Source: Falsiroseomonas sp. (lineage in GTDB: Bacteria > Pseudomonadota > Alphaproteobacteria > Acetobacterales > Acetobacteraceae). Taken from it: a stretch of DNA of 64,000 nt. Below are positions 17,912 through 26,306 of this stretch, in pieces (position 1 is the first letter of the stretch; every line of letters begins with the position of its first letter). Under the pieces are notes generated by a model that worked only from the letters and a program-made list of their open reading frames with translations, was not told the DNA's origin and searched no databases. The DNA is taken from NCBI RefSeq assembly GCF_030695085.1, contig NZ_JAUYTS010000116.1, forward strand, positions 51,681-115,680. The letters are read 5' to 3'. The position numbers and the translations under genes were made by a program.

Positions 17912-18877
17912 CTAGCGGTCCGGCTGGAAGACATGCGCCATGAACCACTGTTCGGGATGGGCGCGCACCACCTGCTCGACCACCGAATCCAGCGCCGCGA
18001 TATCCTCCAGCACTGCCTTGCGGCCACGCCCCGGCGGGCCGACCGGCACTTCGGGCAGGAAGTGCAGCCGGAAGCGCGCCGCCTCCCCCAGCCGCAGCGC
18101 ATAGGCCGGCACGATCGCCGCGCCGGTGGCGGAGGCCAGGCGCACCGCGCGCATGATGTTGCCATCCATCTTCAACGGCCGGCCGAGGGCGGGGGCGTGC
18201 ACCCGTCCCTCCCAGAATTCGTCCACGTAATACAGCAGCGCCGCTTCCCGGCTTTCCAGCACGCGATGCGCCTCGAACACCGCGCCCAGGGTGGGCGCCA
18301 CCGCAACCGCGGCCTGTGGCCCGGCGGCGCTGCGGCTGCGGCCGCGGGCCCGGTCCGCGATCCGCATCCGGAAGCGATTGGGCAGGCGCTGGTAGATGGC
18401 GTGGAAGGGAATGCCGAGCTGGGCGAGGCCGGCATGCACCACCTCCCAATTCCCCACATGCAGCCCGGCGATGATCAGCGGGCGCCCGGAATCACGCAGC
18501 GCCAGAAGCTGGTCGCCGCCCTCGATCTCGATGCGCCCCTCGGCGCGGAAGCGGGACAGGGCGGCGAATTCGCTGAAGCAGCGGCCGATATGGGCCCAAT
18601 GCGCGGCGAGCAGCGCCTCCACCTCCCGGGTCGAGGCCTCCGGCCGCAACTGGCGGAGCAAAGCGCGGACGCGGTCAGACCCCACCTGCCGCTTGCGGCC
18701 GGCGCGCGGCCCCATGCGGGCGCCGAAGGCGGAGGCGGTCTCGGTCGGCAGCAGGCGCAGCGCCTGGTGCGGCAGCCAGTCCGCCAGCCCCTGCAAGGGG
18801 TCGCGCAGCCAATGGCGCAGCAGGTCCCGCCGCGCGGACCAGCGCCAGGGCGGCGACGGGTAGAGGTGGCCGGTCAT
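17912..18877 (-). CDS. LpxL/HtrB-type lysophospholipid acyltransferase
   Basis: This 321-residue protein is of the lipid A secondary acyltransferase family, which moves an acyl chain from acyl-ACP to a lipid hydroxyl at the inner membrane. The catalytic HxxxxE motif is HVGNWE (His140, Glu145), followed by family blocks FHAIYQRLPNRFRMRIAD and GAAIVPAYALRL. The ATG directly abuts the TAG stop of the upstream P450 gene, so the two are very likely co-transcribed and coupled. The acceptor could be lipid A or another envelope lipid such as an aminolipid. I do not assign LpxL or LpxM specifically. Confidence 0.85.
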   Translation of the reverse strand: MTGHLYPSPPWRWSARRDLLRHWLRDPLQGLADWLPHQALRLLPTETASAFGARMGPRAGRKRQVGSDRVRALLRQLRPEASTREVEALLAAHWAHIGRCFSEFAALSRFRAEGRIEIEGGDQLLALRDSGRPLIIAGLHVGNWEVVHAGLAQLGIPFHAIYQRLPNRFRMRIADRARGRSRSAAGPQAAVAVAPTLGAVFEAHRVLESREAALLYYVDEFWEGRVHAPALGRPLKMDGNIMRAVRLASATGAAIVPAYALRLGEAARFRLHFLPEVPVGPPGRGRKAVLEDIAALDSVVEQVVRAHPEQWFMAHVFQPDR

Positions 18878-20281
18878 CTAGCGGGGCGTCAGGCGCATCG
18901 GCAGGGTATCGCCCGGGCGCAAGGTCAGCCGCGCCACCGGCATCACCTGCGTCCCCGGCTCCAGCGCCAGGCGGAAATGGCCCGCCAGCGCGGCGAGGCA
19001 GATGGTCGCCTCGGCCAGGCCCAGATGCTGGCCGGTGCAGATGCGCGGGCCGGTGCTGAAGGGGATGTAGCCATGCCGCGGCGGCTTCGGCGCGCCGGGC
19101 AGGAAACGGTCCGGGATGAAGGCGTCCGGCTGGTCCCAGAGTCCCGGCTTGCGGTGCAGCAGCCAGGGGCTGACCAGGATGAGGGTGCCCTTCCTCACCG
19201 GGCGGTCACCGATGCGGTCCGGCCCCAGCGCCTCCCGCGACAGCAGCGGCACGGGGGGGTAGAGGCGCAGCGTCTCCTCCACCACCGCGCGGGTGAAGGG
19301 CAGGTTTGGCAGGTCGGCCAGTGTTGCCACGCGCTCACCCAACACCCCACGCACCTCCGCCGCCAGCCGCTCCGCGCTCGTCGAATCCTGGGACAGCATG
19401 AACAGCGCCCAGGCGAGGGTATTGGCGGTGGTCTCGTGGCCGGCCATGAACAGCACGATCGCCTCGTTGCGGAAGGCGCGGCGGTCCATCGGGCGGTCCG
19501 TGCCGGGCACCTTGGCCTCCGACATGGCGCGGATCAGCGAGGCCTCGCCCTGCTGCCGCCCGTCCAGGATATCGGCGATCAGCCCATCCACCACCTTGTG
19601 GATGCGCCGCGCGGAATCCCGCACCTGGCGGCCGCGGAAGCGCGGGAACCAGTCCGGAAGGCCGAACAGGGAGAGCAGATCCGTCTGGCCGATATGCGCC
19701 TGGTATTCGGCGAAGGCGGCCACCACCTCGCCCGCCGCATCGCGGCCGAGCGCGCGGCCGAAGATGGTGCGGCAGATGATCTCGGCCGTCAGATGGCCCA
19801 TCTCCGCCAGCACATCCACCGGGCCGGGCGGCAGGGCGCGCCACTGGTCGCGGCGCTCGGCCGCAGCCTCCGTGATGGCGGGCGCCAGTTCGGCCAGGCG
19901 GGAGACATGGGTAACCGGCGCCACCACCCTGCGCCTTTCGCGCCACAGCGGCCCGTCGCTGACGAACAGCCCGTCGCCGAGCAGCGGGATCAGCGCGTGG
20001 CGGTGCTGCGGGCTCTTGCGCTGGAAATTCTCATGCCGCTCGACGAAGACGTAATGCACCGAATCCGGGCTGTTGCAGACCACCACGTCCCGCATCAGCA
20101 GGCGGCTGCCATAGACATCCCGCTCGAAGGAGGATTTGGCCCAGATCGCCAGCCAATTCTCCCGCGCCAGCTTCAGCATCTGGAGCAGCGGCAGGCCCTT
20201 ATCCGGGCGGGGCGGAAAGGGCGGAACGTAGGGGGCCGCGGGCGGCGAGGCGGTCGGCGGGGCAGCCGGTTCGATCAGCAT
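18878..20281 (-). CDS. Cytochrome P450
   Basis: This soluble heme monooxygenase has 467 residues from ATG 20281; a GTG 17 codons upstream is an alternative start. It has the I-helix oxygen-activation motif AGHETT (280-285), the ExxR pair in EETLR (336-339) and the heme-ligand loop FSTGPRICTG with Cys415. A Pro-rich N-terminal stretch (PAAPPTASPPAAPYVPPFPP) precedes the fold and there is no membrane anchor. No ferredoxin or reductase gene is close by. The immediate coupling with an acyltransferase gene suggests a fatty-acyl or lipid substrate; this is inference only. Confidence 0.9.
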   Translation of the reverse strand: MLIEPAAPPTASPPAAPYVPPFPPRPDKGLPLLQMLKLARENWLAIWAKSSFERDVYGSRLLMRDVVVCNSPDSVHYVFVERHENFQRKSPQHRHALIPLLGDGLFVSDGPLWRERRRVVAPVTHVSRLAELAPAITEAAAERRDQWRALPPGPVDVLAEMGHLTAEIICRTIFGRALGRDAAGEVVAAFAEYQAHIGQTDLLSLFGLPDWFPRFRGRQVRDSARRIHKVVDGLIADILDGRQQGEASLIRAMSEAKVPGTDRPMDRRAFRNEAIVLFMAGHETTANTLAWALFMLSQDSTSAERLAAEVRGVLGERVATLADLPNLPFTRAVVEETLRLYPPVPLLSREALGPDRIGDRPVRKGTLILVSPWLLHRKPGLWDQPDAFIPDRFLPGAPKPPRHGYIPFSTGPRICTGQHLGLAEATICLAALAGHFRLALEPGTQVMPVARLTLRPGDTLPMRLTPR

Positions 20282-20307
20282 GCCCCGCAGCTTATACCAA
20301 ATCCCCT

Positions 20308-20323
20308 GGATCGAAACCGATCC
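20308..20323. promoter_or_regulatory. Palindrome upstream of the P450 gene
   Basis: The perfect inverted repeat ggatcg-aaac-cgatcc lies 27 bases before the P450 ATG. Its size and position suit an operator, and the P450 promoter should be nearby. No regulator gene is adjacent. Confidence 0.35.
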
Positions 20324-20357
20324 ACGCGCCACCTGGCGGGGCGCCCTGCGGGCTCTC

Positions 20358-20374
20358 GCCCGCCTGTGGCGGGC
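20358..20374 (-). terminator. GC hairpin downstream of alcohol dehydrogenase
   Basis: The perfect 7-bp stem gcccgcc-tgt-ggcgggc lies 43 bases past the alcohol dehydrogenase stop, in the gap before the P450 gene. No T-run follows, so it is a weak or factor-dependent terminator at best. Confidence 0.35.
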
Positions 20375-20417
20375 GCAGGTCGCGGTCAGTTGGAATGATT
20401 CACCTGGCCCTTGCGCG

Positions 20418-21485
20418 CTATGCAGCCTCCGCCGTCAGCACGATGCGGCCCGTCACCTTGCCGGCGCGCAGGCGTTGCAGGGCGCTGTCGGCGTTCTGCA
20501 TCGGCTCCCGCGTGATGGGGATGCCGGGCAGGCGGCCGCCCTGGGCGATCTTCACCAGCTCCCGCAGCTCCTTCGGGCTGCCGACATAGCTGCCGCGCAC
20601 CGTGAGCGCCCGCATCGCCATCAGCGGCAGCGGCACGGTCAGTTCGCCGCCGAACAGCCCCACCTGGATCAGCTTGCCGCCCTTGGTCAGCGCGTCGAAG
20701 CACATGCGCGCGGTCTGGCTGCCATTCACCAGGTCGATGATCGCCTCCACCGGCCCGCCGCACAGCGCGACCAGCCGCTTCGCCGCATCCTCGCCGCTGG
20801 CATTCAGCGTATCGCTCGCCCCGGCCTCCCGTGCCGCGACCAGTTTCTCGTCGCTGACATCGACGGAGACGATGCGCTTGTGCCCCATCGCCTTCAGCAC
20901 CGCGATCGCCTGCAAGCCCAGCCCGCCGGCGCCGACCAGCACGATCGGTTCCTCGGGTGCCATCGGCATCACCTTGTTGATGGCGGAGAAGACGGTGATG
21001 CCGGAGCAGGCATAGGTGGCGGCCAGCGCCGGGTCGATATCGCCCGGATCAACCAGGTGGCGCGGCTCCGGCACCAGGATGTGGGTGGCGTAGCCGCCAT
21101 TCTGGAAGATGCCGAGCGCCTTGCCCTGGAGGCACATATTGTCCTCCTCCGCCTTGCATTTGGCGCAGGTGCCGCAGCCGACCCAGGGGAAGACGATGCG
21201 GATCTGGCCAACTTCGAGCCCCTGCCCTTCGGCCTCCGGCCCCCATTTCACCACGCGGCCCACCGTCTCATGCCCCATGGCCAGCGGCAGCACCACGCCA
21301 CGATCCAGCAGCCGCATCTTGCCGCGGCTGCCGAGGTCCCACTCGCCTTCCCAGACATGAATGTCGGAATGGCAGACGCCGGCATGGGTGACTTCCAGCA
21401 GAACCTGCTGGCCGACAGGCTCAGGCGTCGGCAGGTCGATTTCCTGCAACGGCTGCGCCACTTCCACGATTGCCCATGCCTTCAT
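20418..21485 (-). CDS. Zinc-dependent alcohol dehydrogenase
   Basis: This medium-chain dehydrogenase/reductase has 355 residues and is likely NAD(P)-dependent in the cytoplasm. Catalytic zinc ligands are Cys38 (GVCHSD) and the GHE pair His72/Glu73. The structural zinc site has Cys104, Cys107, Cys110 and Cys118 (GCGTCAKCKAEEDNMC). The dinucleotide fold shows VLVGAGGLGLQA. ATG 21485 is preceded by a strong GGGGGAACG ribosome-binding site. It follows a Bug-type binding protein by 65 bases, and the pair may be co-transcribed. The alcohol substrate is not evident. Confidence 0.9.
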   Translation of the reverse strand: MKAWAIVEVAQPLQEIDLPTPEPVGQQVLLEVTHAGVCHSDIHVWEGEWDLGSRGKMRLLDRGVVLPLAMGHETVGRVVKWGPEAEGQGLEVGQIRIVFPWVGCGTCAKCKAEEDNMCLQGKALGIFQNGGYATHILVPEPRHLVDPGDIDPALAATYACSGITVFSAINKVMPMAPEEPIVLVGAGGLGLQAIAVLKAMGHKRIVSVDVSDEKLVAAREAGASDTLNASGEDAAKRLVALCGGPVEAIIDLVNGSQTARMCFDALTKGGKLIQVGLFGGELTVPLPLMAMRALTVRGSYVGSPKELRELVKIAQGGRLPGIPITREPMQNADSALQRLRAGKVTGRIVLTAEAA

Positions 21486-21537
21486 TGCCCGTTCCCCCGA
21501 TTGCAGGATTGCATGGCAACAGGCGGCGCCGTTCCGG

Positions 21538-21563
21538 TCAATCCGGCCGGTCAATCCGGCCGG
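21538..21563. repeat. 13-bp tandem duplication at the stop of the Bug protein gene
   Basis: Two exact copies of tcaatccggccgg (21538-21550 and 21551-21563) lie side by side. The second contains the TGA stop of the binding-protein gene on the minus strand, so a second in-phase-looking stop copy follows it. Confidence 0.8.
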
Positions 21564-22522
21564 ATGTTGTTCTCCCGCACCACCTGCCCCCAGGTGGCGA
21601 TCTGCCGGGACAGGAAGGGACCGAACTCCGCCTCCCCCTTCGGGTCCAGGTCGATGCCGAGGGCGATGACGCGCTGGCGCACCTCCGGCACCGCCAGCGC
21701 CTCCCGGATCGCGGCTTCCATGCGGGTCTTGATCGGCGCCGGAATGCCGGCCGGGCCGAGGAAGCCCCAGAAGGCGCGGGCATCGATGCCCGGCACGCCG
21801 ACTTCCGCCAGCGTCGGCACATCCGGCATGGAGGGTGAGCGCGTGGCACCGGTCTGCGCCAGCGGCACCAGCGCGCCACTATCCACATGCACGCCGATCG
21901 CCGGGCGGGTGGCGATGGGCATATCGACCTCCCCGGCCAGGGCCGCGAGCGCCAGCGGGCCGCCGCCGCGATAGGGCACATGCACCAGTTGCAAGCCCGC
22001 CGCCTTGCCGACCAGCGCCATGGTCAGATGCGCCAGAGACCCGTTGCCGATGCTGCCATAGGTCAGCGTATCCGGCTTTGCCTTGGCTGCCGCCGCCATC
22101 TCCGCGAAGGTCTTGAAGGGGCGCGTCCGATGCGCGGTCAGCACCATGGGCGCGGTGCCGAACAGCAGCAGCGGCGTCATGTCCCGCTCCGTGTCGAAGC
22201 CCATATTGGGGATCAGCGCCGGGTTCACCGCATGGGTGTCGAAGACCAGCACCCAGGTATTGCCATCCGGTGCGCTGCGCGCCACGGCGCCGGTGCCGAG
22301 CGAGCCGGAAGCGCCTGGCCGGTTCTCCACGATCACGTTCACACCCAGGATCCGCATCAGATGCGGCTGTAGGATCCGCGACAGCGCGTCCGTGCTGCCG
22401 CCGGCCGGAAAGGGCGGCACGATGCGGATGGTGCCGGAGGGCCAGGCGGGCTGCGCCTGGATGGCCGGCGCCGCCAGTGCGGCGGCAGCCGTGAGCAGCA
22501 CGCGGCGCGTGAGCTGGGGCAT
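21551..22522 (-). CDS. Bug-family tripartite tricarboxylate transporter substrate-binding protein
   Basis: This 323-residue periplasmic binding protein belongs to the TctC/Bug family, which binds carboxylates and similar compounds. It starts with a twin-arginine-like signal (TRRVLLTAAAALAAPAIQA, about residues 5-23), then family blocks IRIVPPFPAGGSTDALSR, NRPGASGSLGT and VPYRGGGPLALAALAGEVD. ATG 22522 is preceded by a good GGGAGGA site. No TctA or TctB membrane subunit is adjacent; orphan Bug proteins are common in Acetobacteraceae and Burkholderiales. Confidence 0.9.
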   Translation of the reverse strand: MPQLTRRVLLTAAAALAAPAIQAQPAWPSGTIRIVPPFPAGGSTDALSRILQPHLMRILGVNVIVENRPGASGSLGTGAVARSAPDGNTWVLVFDTHAVNPALIPNMGFDTERDMTPLLLFGTAPMVLTAHRTRPFKTFAEMAAAAKAKPDTLTYGSIGNGSLAHLTMALVGKAAGLQLVHVPYRGGGPLALAALAGEVDMPIATRPAIGVHVDSGALVPLAQTGATRSPSMPDVPTLAEVGVPGIDARAFWGFLGPAGIPAPIKTRMEAAIREALAVPEVRQRVIALGIDLDPKGEAEFGPFLSRQIATWGQVVRENNIRPD

Positions 22523-22646
22523 GATGGATCCTCCCTGTTCGTTCTTGCCAAGCATTAGGCCCGGGCACCGGCAGCGGCGCAAGCCGCGCCGGAACGCGCC
22601 CCCCTTGGCGCGCGTTGGCCCCGCTTTGGCAGAAGGACCACAGGCG

Positions 22647-23213
22647 ATGAGCGATATCCTGTCCCGCATCCTGGCCCGCCGCGAAGGATCGCACATGACC
22701 GTGGAAGGGCGCAGCTCCGGCGATCTGGATGGAGGTGGCCTGACCGGGCTGGTGGATGGGGTGTTCGGCCATCCCGGCGGGCTCGACCTGCGCGAGGCCG
22801 AGGCCGGCGCCGCCGAGGCGGCCGGGGCGGATGGGCTGAACCTGCTGGTGATCCGCGCCCTGCTCGCCAACCTCACCCAGGGCAGCGGCGGCCCGCGCGG
22901 CCTGGCGACGCTGACGGACCGGCTGCGCGCGGCCGGGCTCGGCAAGCAGGTGGAAAGCTGGATCGCCCAGGGCGGCAACCAGCCGGCCGATCCGGCGATG
23001 CTGGAAGGCGCGCTGCCACAAGGCGCCCTGGCGGATATCGAGGCCCGCACCGGACTCGGCCGGCAGGATGTGCTGACCCGCCTGAGCCACGGCCTGCCAC
23101 GCATGGTGGACCGGCTGACCCCGGATGGCCGCCTGCCCGGGCTGGATGAGGACCTGCCCGAGGCGGAGGAGGATGAGCTGCTGTCCGGCTTCGGGATCAG
23201 CCGGAGTCTCTGA
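22647..23213 (+). CDS. YidB-family (DUF937-like) protein
   Basis: The 188-residue product resembles the YidB family, with the core GLGKQVESWIAQGGNQPADP and the C-terminal motif LPRMVDRLTPDGRLP. No signal peptide or catalytic site is visible and the biochemical role of the family is unknown. The ATG at 22647 has an AAGGA site 11 bases upstream. It is divergent from the Bug protein (124-base gap) and convergent with the TelA-like gene, with 17 bases between the stops. Confidence 0.75.
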   Translation: MSDILSRILARREGSHMTVEGRSSGDLDGGGLTGLVDGVFGHPGGLDLREAEAGAAEAAGADGLNLLVIRALLANLTQGSGGPRGLATLTDRLRAAGLGKQVESWIAQGGNQPADPAMLEGALPQGALADIEARTGLGRQDVLTRLSHGLPRMVDRLTPDGRLPGLDEDLPEAEEDELLSGFGISRSL

Positions 23214-23230
23214 ACCCTACACTCGCCCCC

Positions 23231-24433
23231 TCAGACTGGCCGGGGCGCCGGCGGCGGCGGCTTCGCCGCCTTCAGCGCCCGGCGGATATCACCCTCCAGC
23301 TTCTCCAGCTCCTCCGCCGCGCGCAGGCGCTGGCCACGGGCCTCGTCGGCGATGCGCAGGCTGTCCTCGATGGTGGAGACAAGCGCGGCATTCGCCTTCT
23401 GCACGGCAGCGAGGTCGAAGACGCCGCGTTCCAGCTCGGTGCGCGCTTCCAGATTGCCGCGGCGCAGCGTCTCGGCATTGGCGGTCAGCAACTGGTTGGT
23501 CAGGTCGGTGGCGGATTTCACCGCCTGGCCGGCCTCCCGCATCCGGTGGATCGCGAGCGCCTGGGCCAGCTGTTGGCGCCACAGCGGCACGGTATTGGCC
23601 AGCACCGAGTGGATCTTGCTGGCCAGCGCCTTGTCGTTTTCCTGGATCAACCGGATCGAGGGCAGCGCCTGCATCGCGACCTGCCTGGTCAGGCGCAAAT
23701 CGTGCACGCGGCGATCCAGCTCATCCCGCGCCCCGCGCAGGTCGCGCAGCTTCTGGGGCGCGAGGTCGTCGGTGGAGTTGGCGACTGCGGCTTCCATGGC
23801 GGGGATCGCCTCGGAATCCGTCTTCCGCAGCACTTCCTCGCCGGCCTGCACATGGGTGCCGAGCGCGTGGAACCACTCAAGCGTCGCCTGGTACAGCCGC
23901 TCCAGCCGCTCCACGTCTTCGAGCAGGCGGGTGCGGTGGGTGTCGAGCTTGTCGCCAATCCCCTCGATCTGGCCCTTCACCGTCTCATAGCGGCCGATGA
24001 TTTCCGTCACCTCGGCGCCGGCCTTGGTGAAGATGCGCGCCAGGAAGCCCGGCCGTTCATCCAGCTTGGTCACATCGAAGCCGCGCAGGGTCTGCAGCAG
24101 GGAAGCGAGCGTGCGCCCCGCCTCCCCCGTCTCCTGGTTCCGCGCGCCTTCCAGCATGGCGTCCGCCGCGGCCTGGGCCTGGGTCTGGGTCTGCTGGCCG
24201 AAGCGCAGGATGGAGCCGGGATCGGACAGGTCGATCTGCTGCGCCAGCTCGCCGAGCATCGCCTCCGGCACCCCCGCGCGGGCGGGCGCTGCCTCGGACA
24301 GGTCGCGCTCCGCGGCGGCCTGGGCGGCTGCCACCGGGTTGGGCGCAACCGGGTTGGGCCCGGCAGGCTCCAGGATCACCTCCGGCTTCGATGCGCCATG
24401 CGGCTTCGGGCTGTTCGGCTTGGTCGTGCTCAT
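23231..24433 (-). CDS. TelA-like toxic anion resistance protein
   Basis: The 400-residue helical, coiled-coil-rich cytoplasmic protein matches the TelA (KlaA) family. Members are linked to tellurite or other toxic-anion tolerance and to envelope stress, but the mechanism is unclear. Recognisable blocks include IDLSDPGSILRFGQQTQ, RPGFLARIFTK, and QNLR-like helical segments around VAMQALPSIRLIQENDKAL with VPLWRQQLAQAL. It overlaps the XpaC-like gene by four bases. TelA/XpaC pairing is a known recurring arrangement, for example XpaC-YceH in Bacillus. Confidence 0.88.
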   Translation of the reverse strand: MSTTKPNSPKPHGASKPEVILEPAGPNPVAPNPVAAAQAAAERDLSEAAPARAGVPEAMLGELAQQIDLSDPGSILRFGQQTQTQAQAAADAMLEGARNQETGEAGRTLASLLQTLRGFDVTKLDERPGFLARIFTKAGAEVTEIIGRYETVKGQIEGIGDKLDTHRTRLLEDVERLERLYQATLEWFHALGTHVQAGEEVLRKTDSEAIPAMEAAVANSTDDLAPQKLRDLRGARDELDRRVHDLRLTRQVAMQALPSIRLIQENDKALASKIHSVLANTVPLWRQQLAQALAIHRMREAGQAVKSATDLTNQLLTANAETLRRGNLEARTELERGVFDLAAVQKANAALVSTIEDSLRIADEARGQRLRAAEELEKLEGDIRRALKAAKPPPPAPRPV

Positions 24434-25212
24434 GCGTAACCCTCCTGGCGCAGCCTGTCGGACAGCACCTTCACCTGGATATCGAGTGCCACGCTCTCCT
24501 CCGCCCGCAGCTTGGCGCGGAGGTCTTCGGCGGCGGTTTCCATATCCGTCAGCAATTGTGGCAGGCTGGCGGGCGGCTCGGCGCCGGCGGACAGGCGCTG
24601 GGCAATGCGGTCCAGCCCGTCCAGATGCACGGTCAGGAAGCGCCGCGCCAGGGGCAGCCTGTCCGGCCGCGCATCGAGGTCGTCCAGCACCGCATCCATC
24701 GCCTGGGCGATGCCGGCCATGCGCGGCTCCGCGCTGATCCGCGCCAGGCGGAGGCGGGCCTCGTCCAGCGGGCCGGGCGGCCGCGGCGGCGCTGGCGGCG
24801 CGGGCGGTTCCACCTCGACCTGGGCGCCGTCATACATCAGGCGGGTGCCGAGCCAGGCGCCGGCGGCCAGCAGCAGGGCGATCGGCGCGCCGGTCTGCGC
24901 GCCCATCATCGCGACAATGCCGGTGGCCACTGCCACCAGCACCGCCGCCCGGCGCGTATCGCCACGGCGGCCCCGGCGCAGCACGCGCACGGCGAGGATC
25001 GGCAGCAGGATGCCCAGGCCGGCGGCCACCAGCCCGCGCGTGTTGCCGCGCACCACCTCCACCACCACGTCGATCAGCAGCGGCCAGGTGAACAGCGGCA
25101 GCAGCAGGCCGCGGGTGCCATTGCGGAAGCTGCTGAAGGCGCCCTCCGCCTTGGCGCGGGCGCCGCGCCAGGGGTCGTTCTGCCAGGGGCGGCTGTGATC
25201 AGGCGGCTGCAT
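24430..25212 (-). CDS. XpaC-like membrane protein
   Basis: The 260-residue protein resembles XpaC, named for 5-bromo-4-chloroindolyl phosphate hydrolysis, whose true role is unknown. It has two or three hydrophobic segments in residues 35-125 and a Pro-rich linker (PPAPPAPPRPPGP). The helical C-terminal half ends in VKVLSDRLRQEGYA. I chose ATG 25212 (MQPPDHS) because it overlaps the stop of the small upstream frame as TGATG. A start 43 codons further up would add an Arg/Ala/Pro-rich extension that looks less like protein. It is coupled to the TelA-like gene by an ATGA overlap. Confidence 0.78.
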   Translation of the reverse strand: MQPPDHSRPWQNDPWRGARAKAEGAFSSFRNGTRGLLLPLFTWPLLIDVVVEVVRGNTRGLVAAGLGILLPILAVRVLRRGRRGDTRRAAVLVAVATGIVAMMGAQTGAPIALLLAAGAWLGTRLMYDGAQVEVEPPAPPAPPRPPGPLDEARLRLARISAEPRMAGIAQAMDAVLDDLDARPDRLPLARRFLTVHLDGLDRIAQRLSAGAEPPASLPQLLTDMETAAEDLRAKLRAEESVALDIQVKVLSDRLRQEGYA

Positions 25213-25331
25213 CAGCGGAACAGCGCCAACGCGCTGGCCAGCCAGAGACTGAGCGTCAGCAGCCAGAATCCGGCAACGCGCCGCGCGGGCGCCGGCAGGG
25301 TGGGCAGGAGGATCTTCGGGGGGCGTGCCAT
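25212..25331 (-). CDS. Possible 39-residue single-span membrane peptide
   Basis: This short frame codes MARPPKILLPTLPAPARR followed by a hydrophobic helix GFWLLTLSLWLASALALF and a final Arg. A basic N-terminus and one membrane span make it a plausible small membrane protein. Its TGA overlaps the ATG of the XpaC-like gene by one base, as in a coupled operon. There is no clear ribosome-binding site. Because the same DNA could be an N-terminal extension of the XpaC-like gene in another frame, I hold it only as possible. Confidence 0.4.
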   Translation of the reverse strand: MARPPKILLPTLPAPARRVAGFWLLTLSLWLASALALFR

Positions 25332-25412
25332 GGCGCAGCATAGATCGCCGCGCGGCAGCCCGCGATCAAGGGCCGCCTCCCTTCACGTCACGTAACCATC
25401 AGCGCCCTGGCT

Positions 25413-26306
25413 TCAGCGCCTGTCGGCGCGGGGATCCAGCGCATCCCGCAACCCATCGCCCATCAGGTTGAAGGCCAGCACCACCAGGAAGATGGCGGCA
25501 CCCGGCGCAATCGCCAGCCAGGGCGCCGTTTCCAGGAAGCGCTGGGCGCTGTTCAGCATGGACCCCCAGCTCGGCTGCGGCGGCTGCTGGCCGAGGCCCA
25601 GGAAGCTGAGCGAGGCTTCGGCGATGATCGCCTCGGCGATCGAAAGCGTGGATTGCACCAGCAGCGGCGGGATGATGTTGGGAAGGACATGGACGAAGGC
25701 GGTGCGCCAGGGCGGGTTGCCGAGCGAGCGCGACGCCTCCACCCAATCCGTGCTCTTCGCATCCAGCGCCATGCCGCGCGCCAGCCGGGCGAAGACCGGG
25801 CTGGCGGTGATGGCAATCGCCAGCATCGCATTCTCCAGCGCCGGGCCGAGGAAGGCGGCGAGGGCAATGGCCAGGATCAGGAAGGGGATGGACAGCATCG
25901 CATCGGCAATGCGGGAAATCAGCGCATCCACCCAGCCGCCCGCCAGCCCCGCCAGCAGTCCGAGCGGCACGCCGATCAGCACCGCGCCGATCACGGACAC
26001 CACGCCCGCCATCAGCGAGGCCCGCGCGCCCCAGATGACACGGGACAGCACATCGCGGCCATTCTCATCCGTGCCGAACCAGTACAGCTCCGACGGCGGG
26101 CGGCGGATGCGGGTCCAGCTCGTCTCGATCGGGTCGTAGGGCGCGATCCAGGGGGCGAAGATCGCCACCAGCACGAAGGCCAGCACCACGATGAAGCCGG
26201 CCAGCGCCAGGCGGTGGCGGAGGAAGCGGCGCAGCGCGCGGCGGGACGGGCTTTCGCCGCGATCCGCGGTCACCGGGGCGCCAGGGGGGGCAATCGAGGC
26301 GCTCAT
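25413..26306 (-). CDS. Peptide/nickel-type ABC transporter permease (DppC-like)
   Basis: This inner-membrane permease has 297 residues with six predicted spans and the OppC/DppC N-terminal cytoplasmic segment. Its periplasmic block ends FGTDENGRDVLSRVIWGAR. The EAA loop that docks the ATPase is EASRSLGNPPWRTAFVHVLPN. It overlaps the DppB-like gene by four bases (ATGA) and ends the transporter unit. With two ATPases and a binding protein nearby, it completes an importer for oligopeptides or similar solutes. Confidence 0.93.
   Translation of the reverse strand: MSASIAPPGAPVTADRGESPSRRALRRFLRHRLALAGFIVVLAFVLVAIFAPWIAPYDPIETSWTRIRRPPSELYWFGTDENGRDVLSRVIWGARASLMAGVVSVIGAVLIGVPLGLLAGLAGGWVDALISRIADAMLSIPFLILAIALAAFLGPALENAMLAIAITASPVFARLARGMALDAKSTDWVEASRSLGNPPWRTAFVHVLPNIIPPLLVQSTLSIAEAIIAEASLSFLGLGQQPPQPSWGSMLNSAQRFLETAPWLAIAPGAAIFLVVLAFNLMGDGLRDALDPRADRR

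Noticed and set aside
16139..20398. 1419-codon plus-strand frame opposite ilvD, the acyltransferase and the P450 gene
   Set aside because: The minus strand carries clear motifs for all three enzymes; the long frame is a GC-driven shadow.
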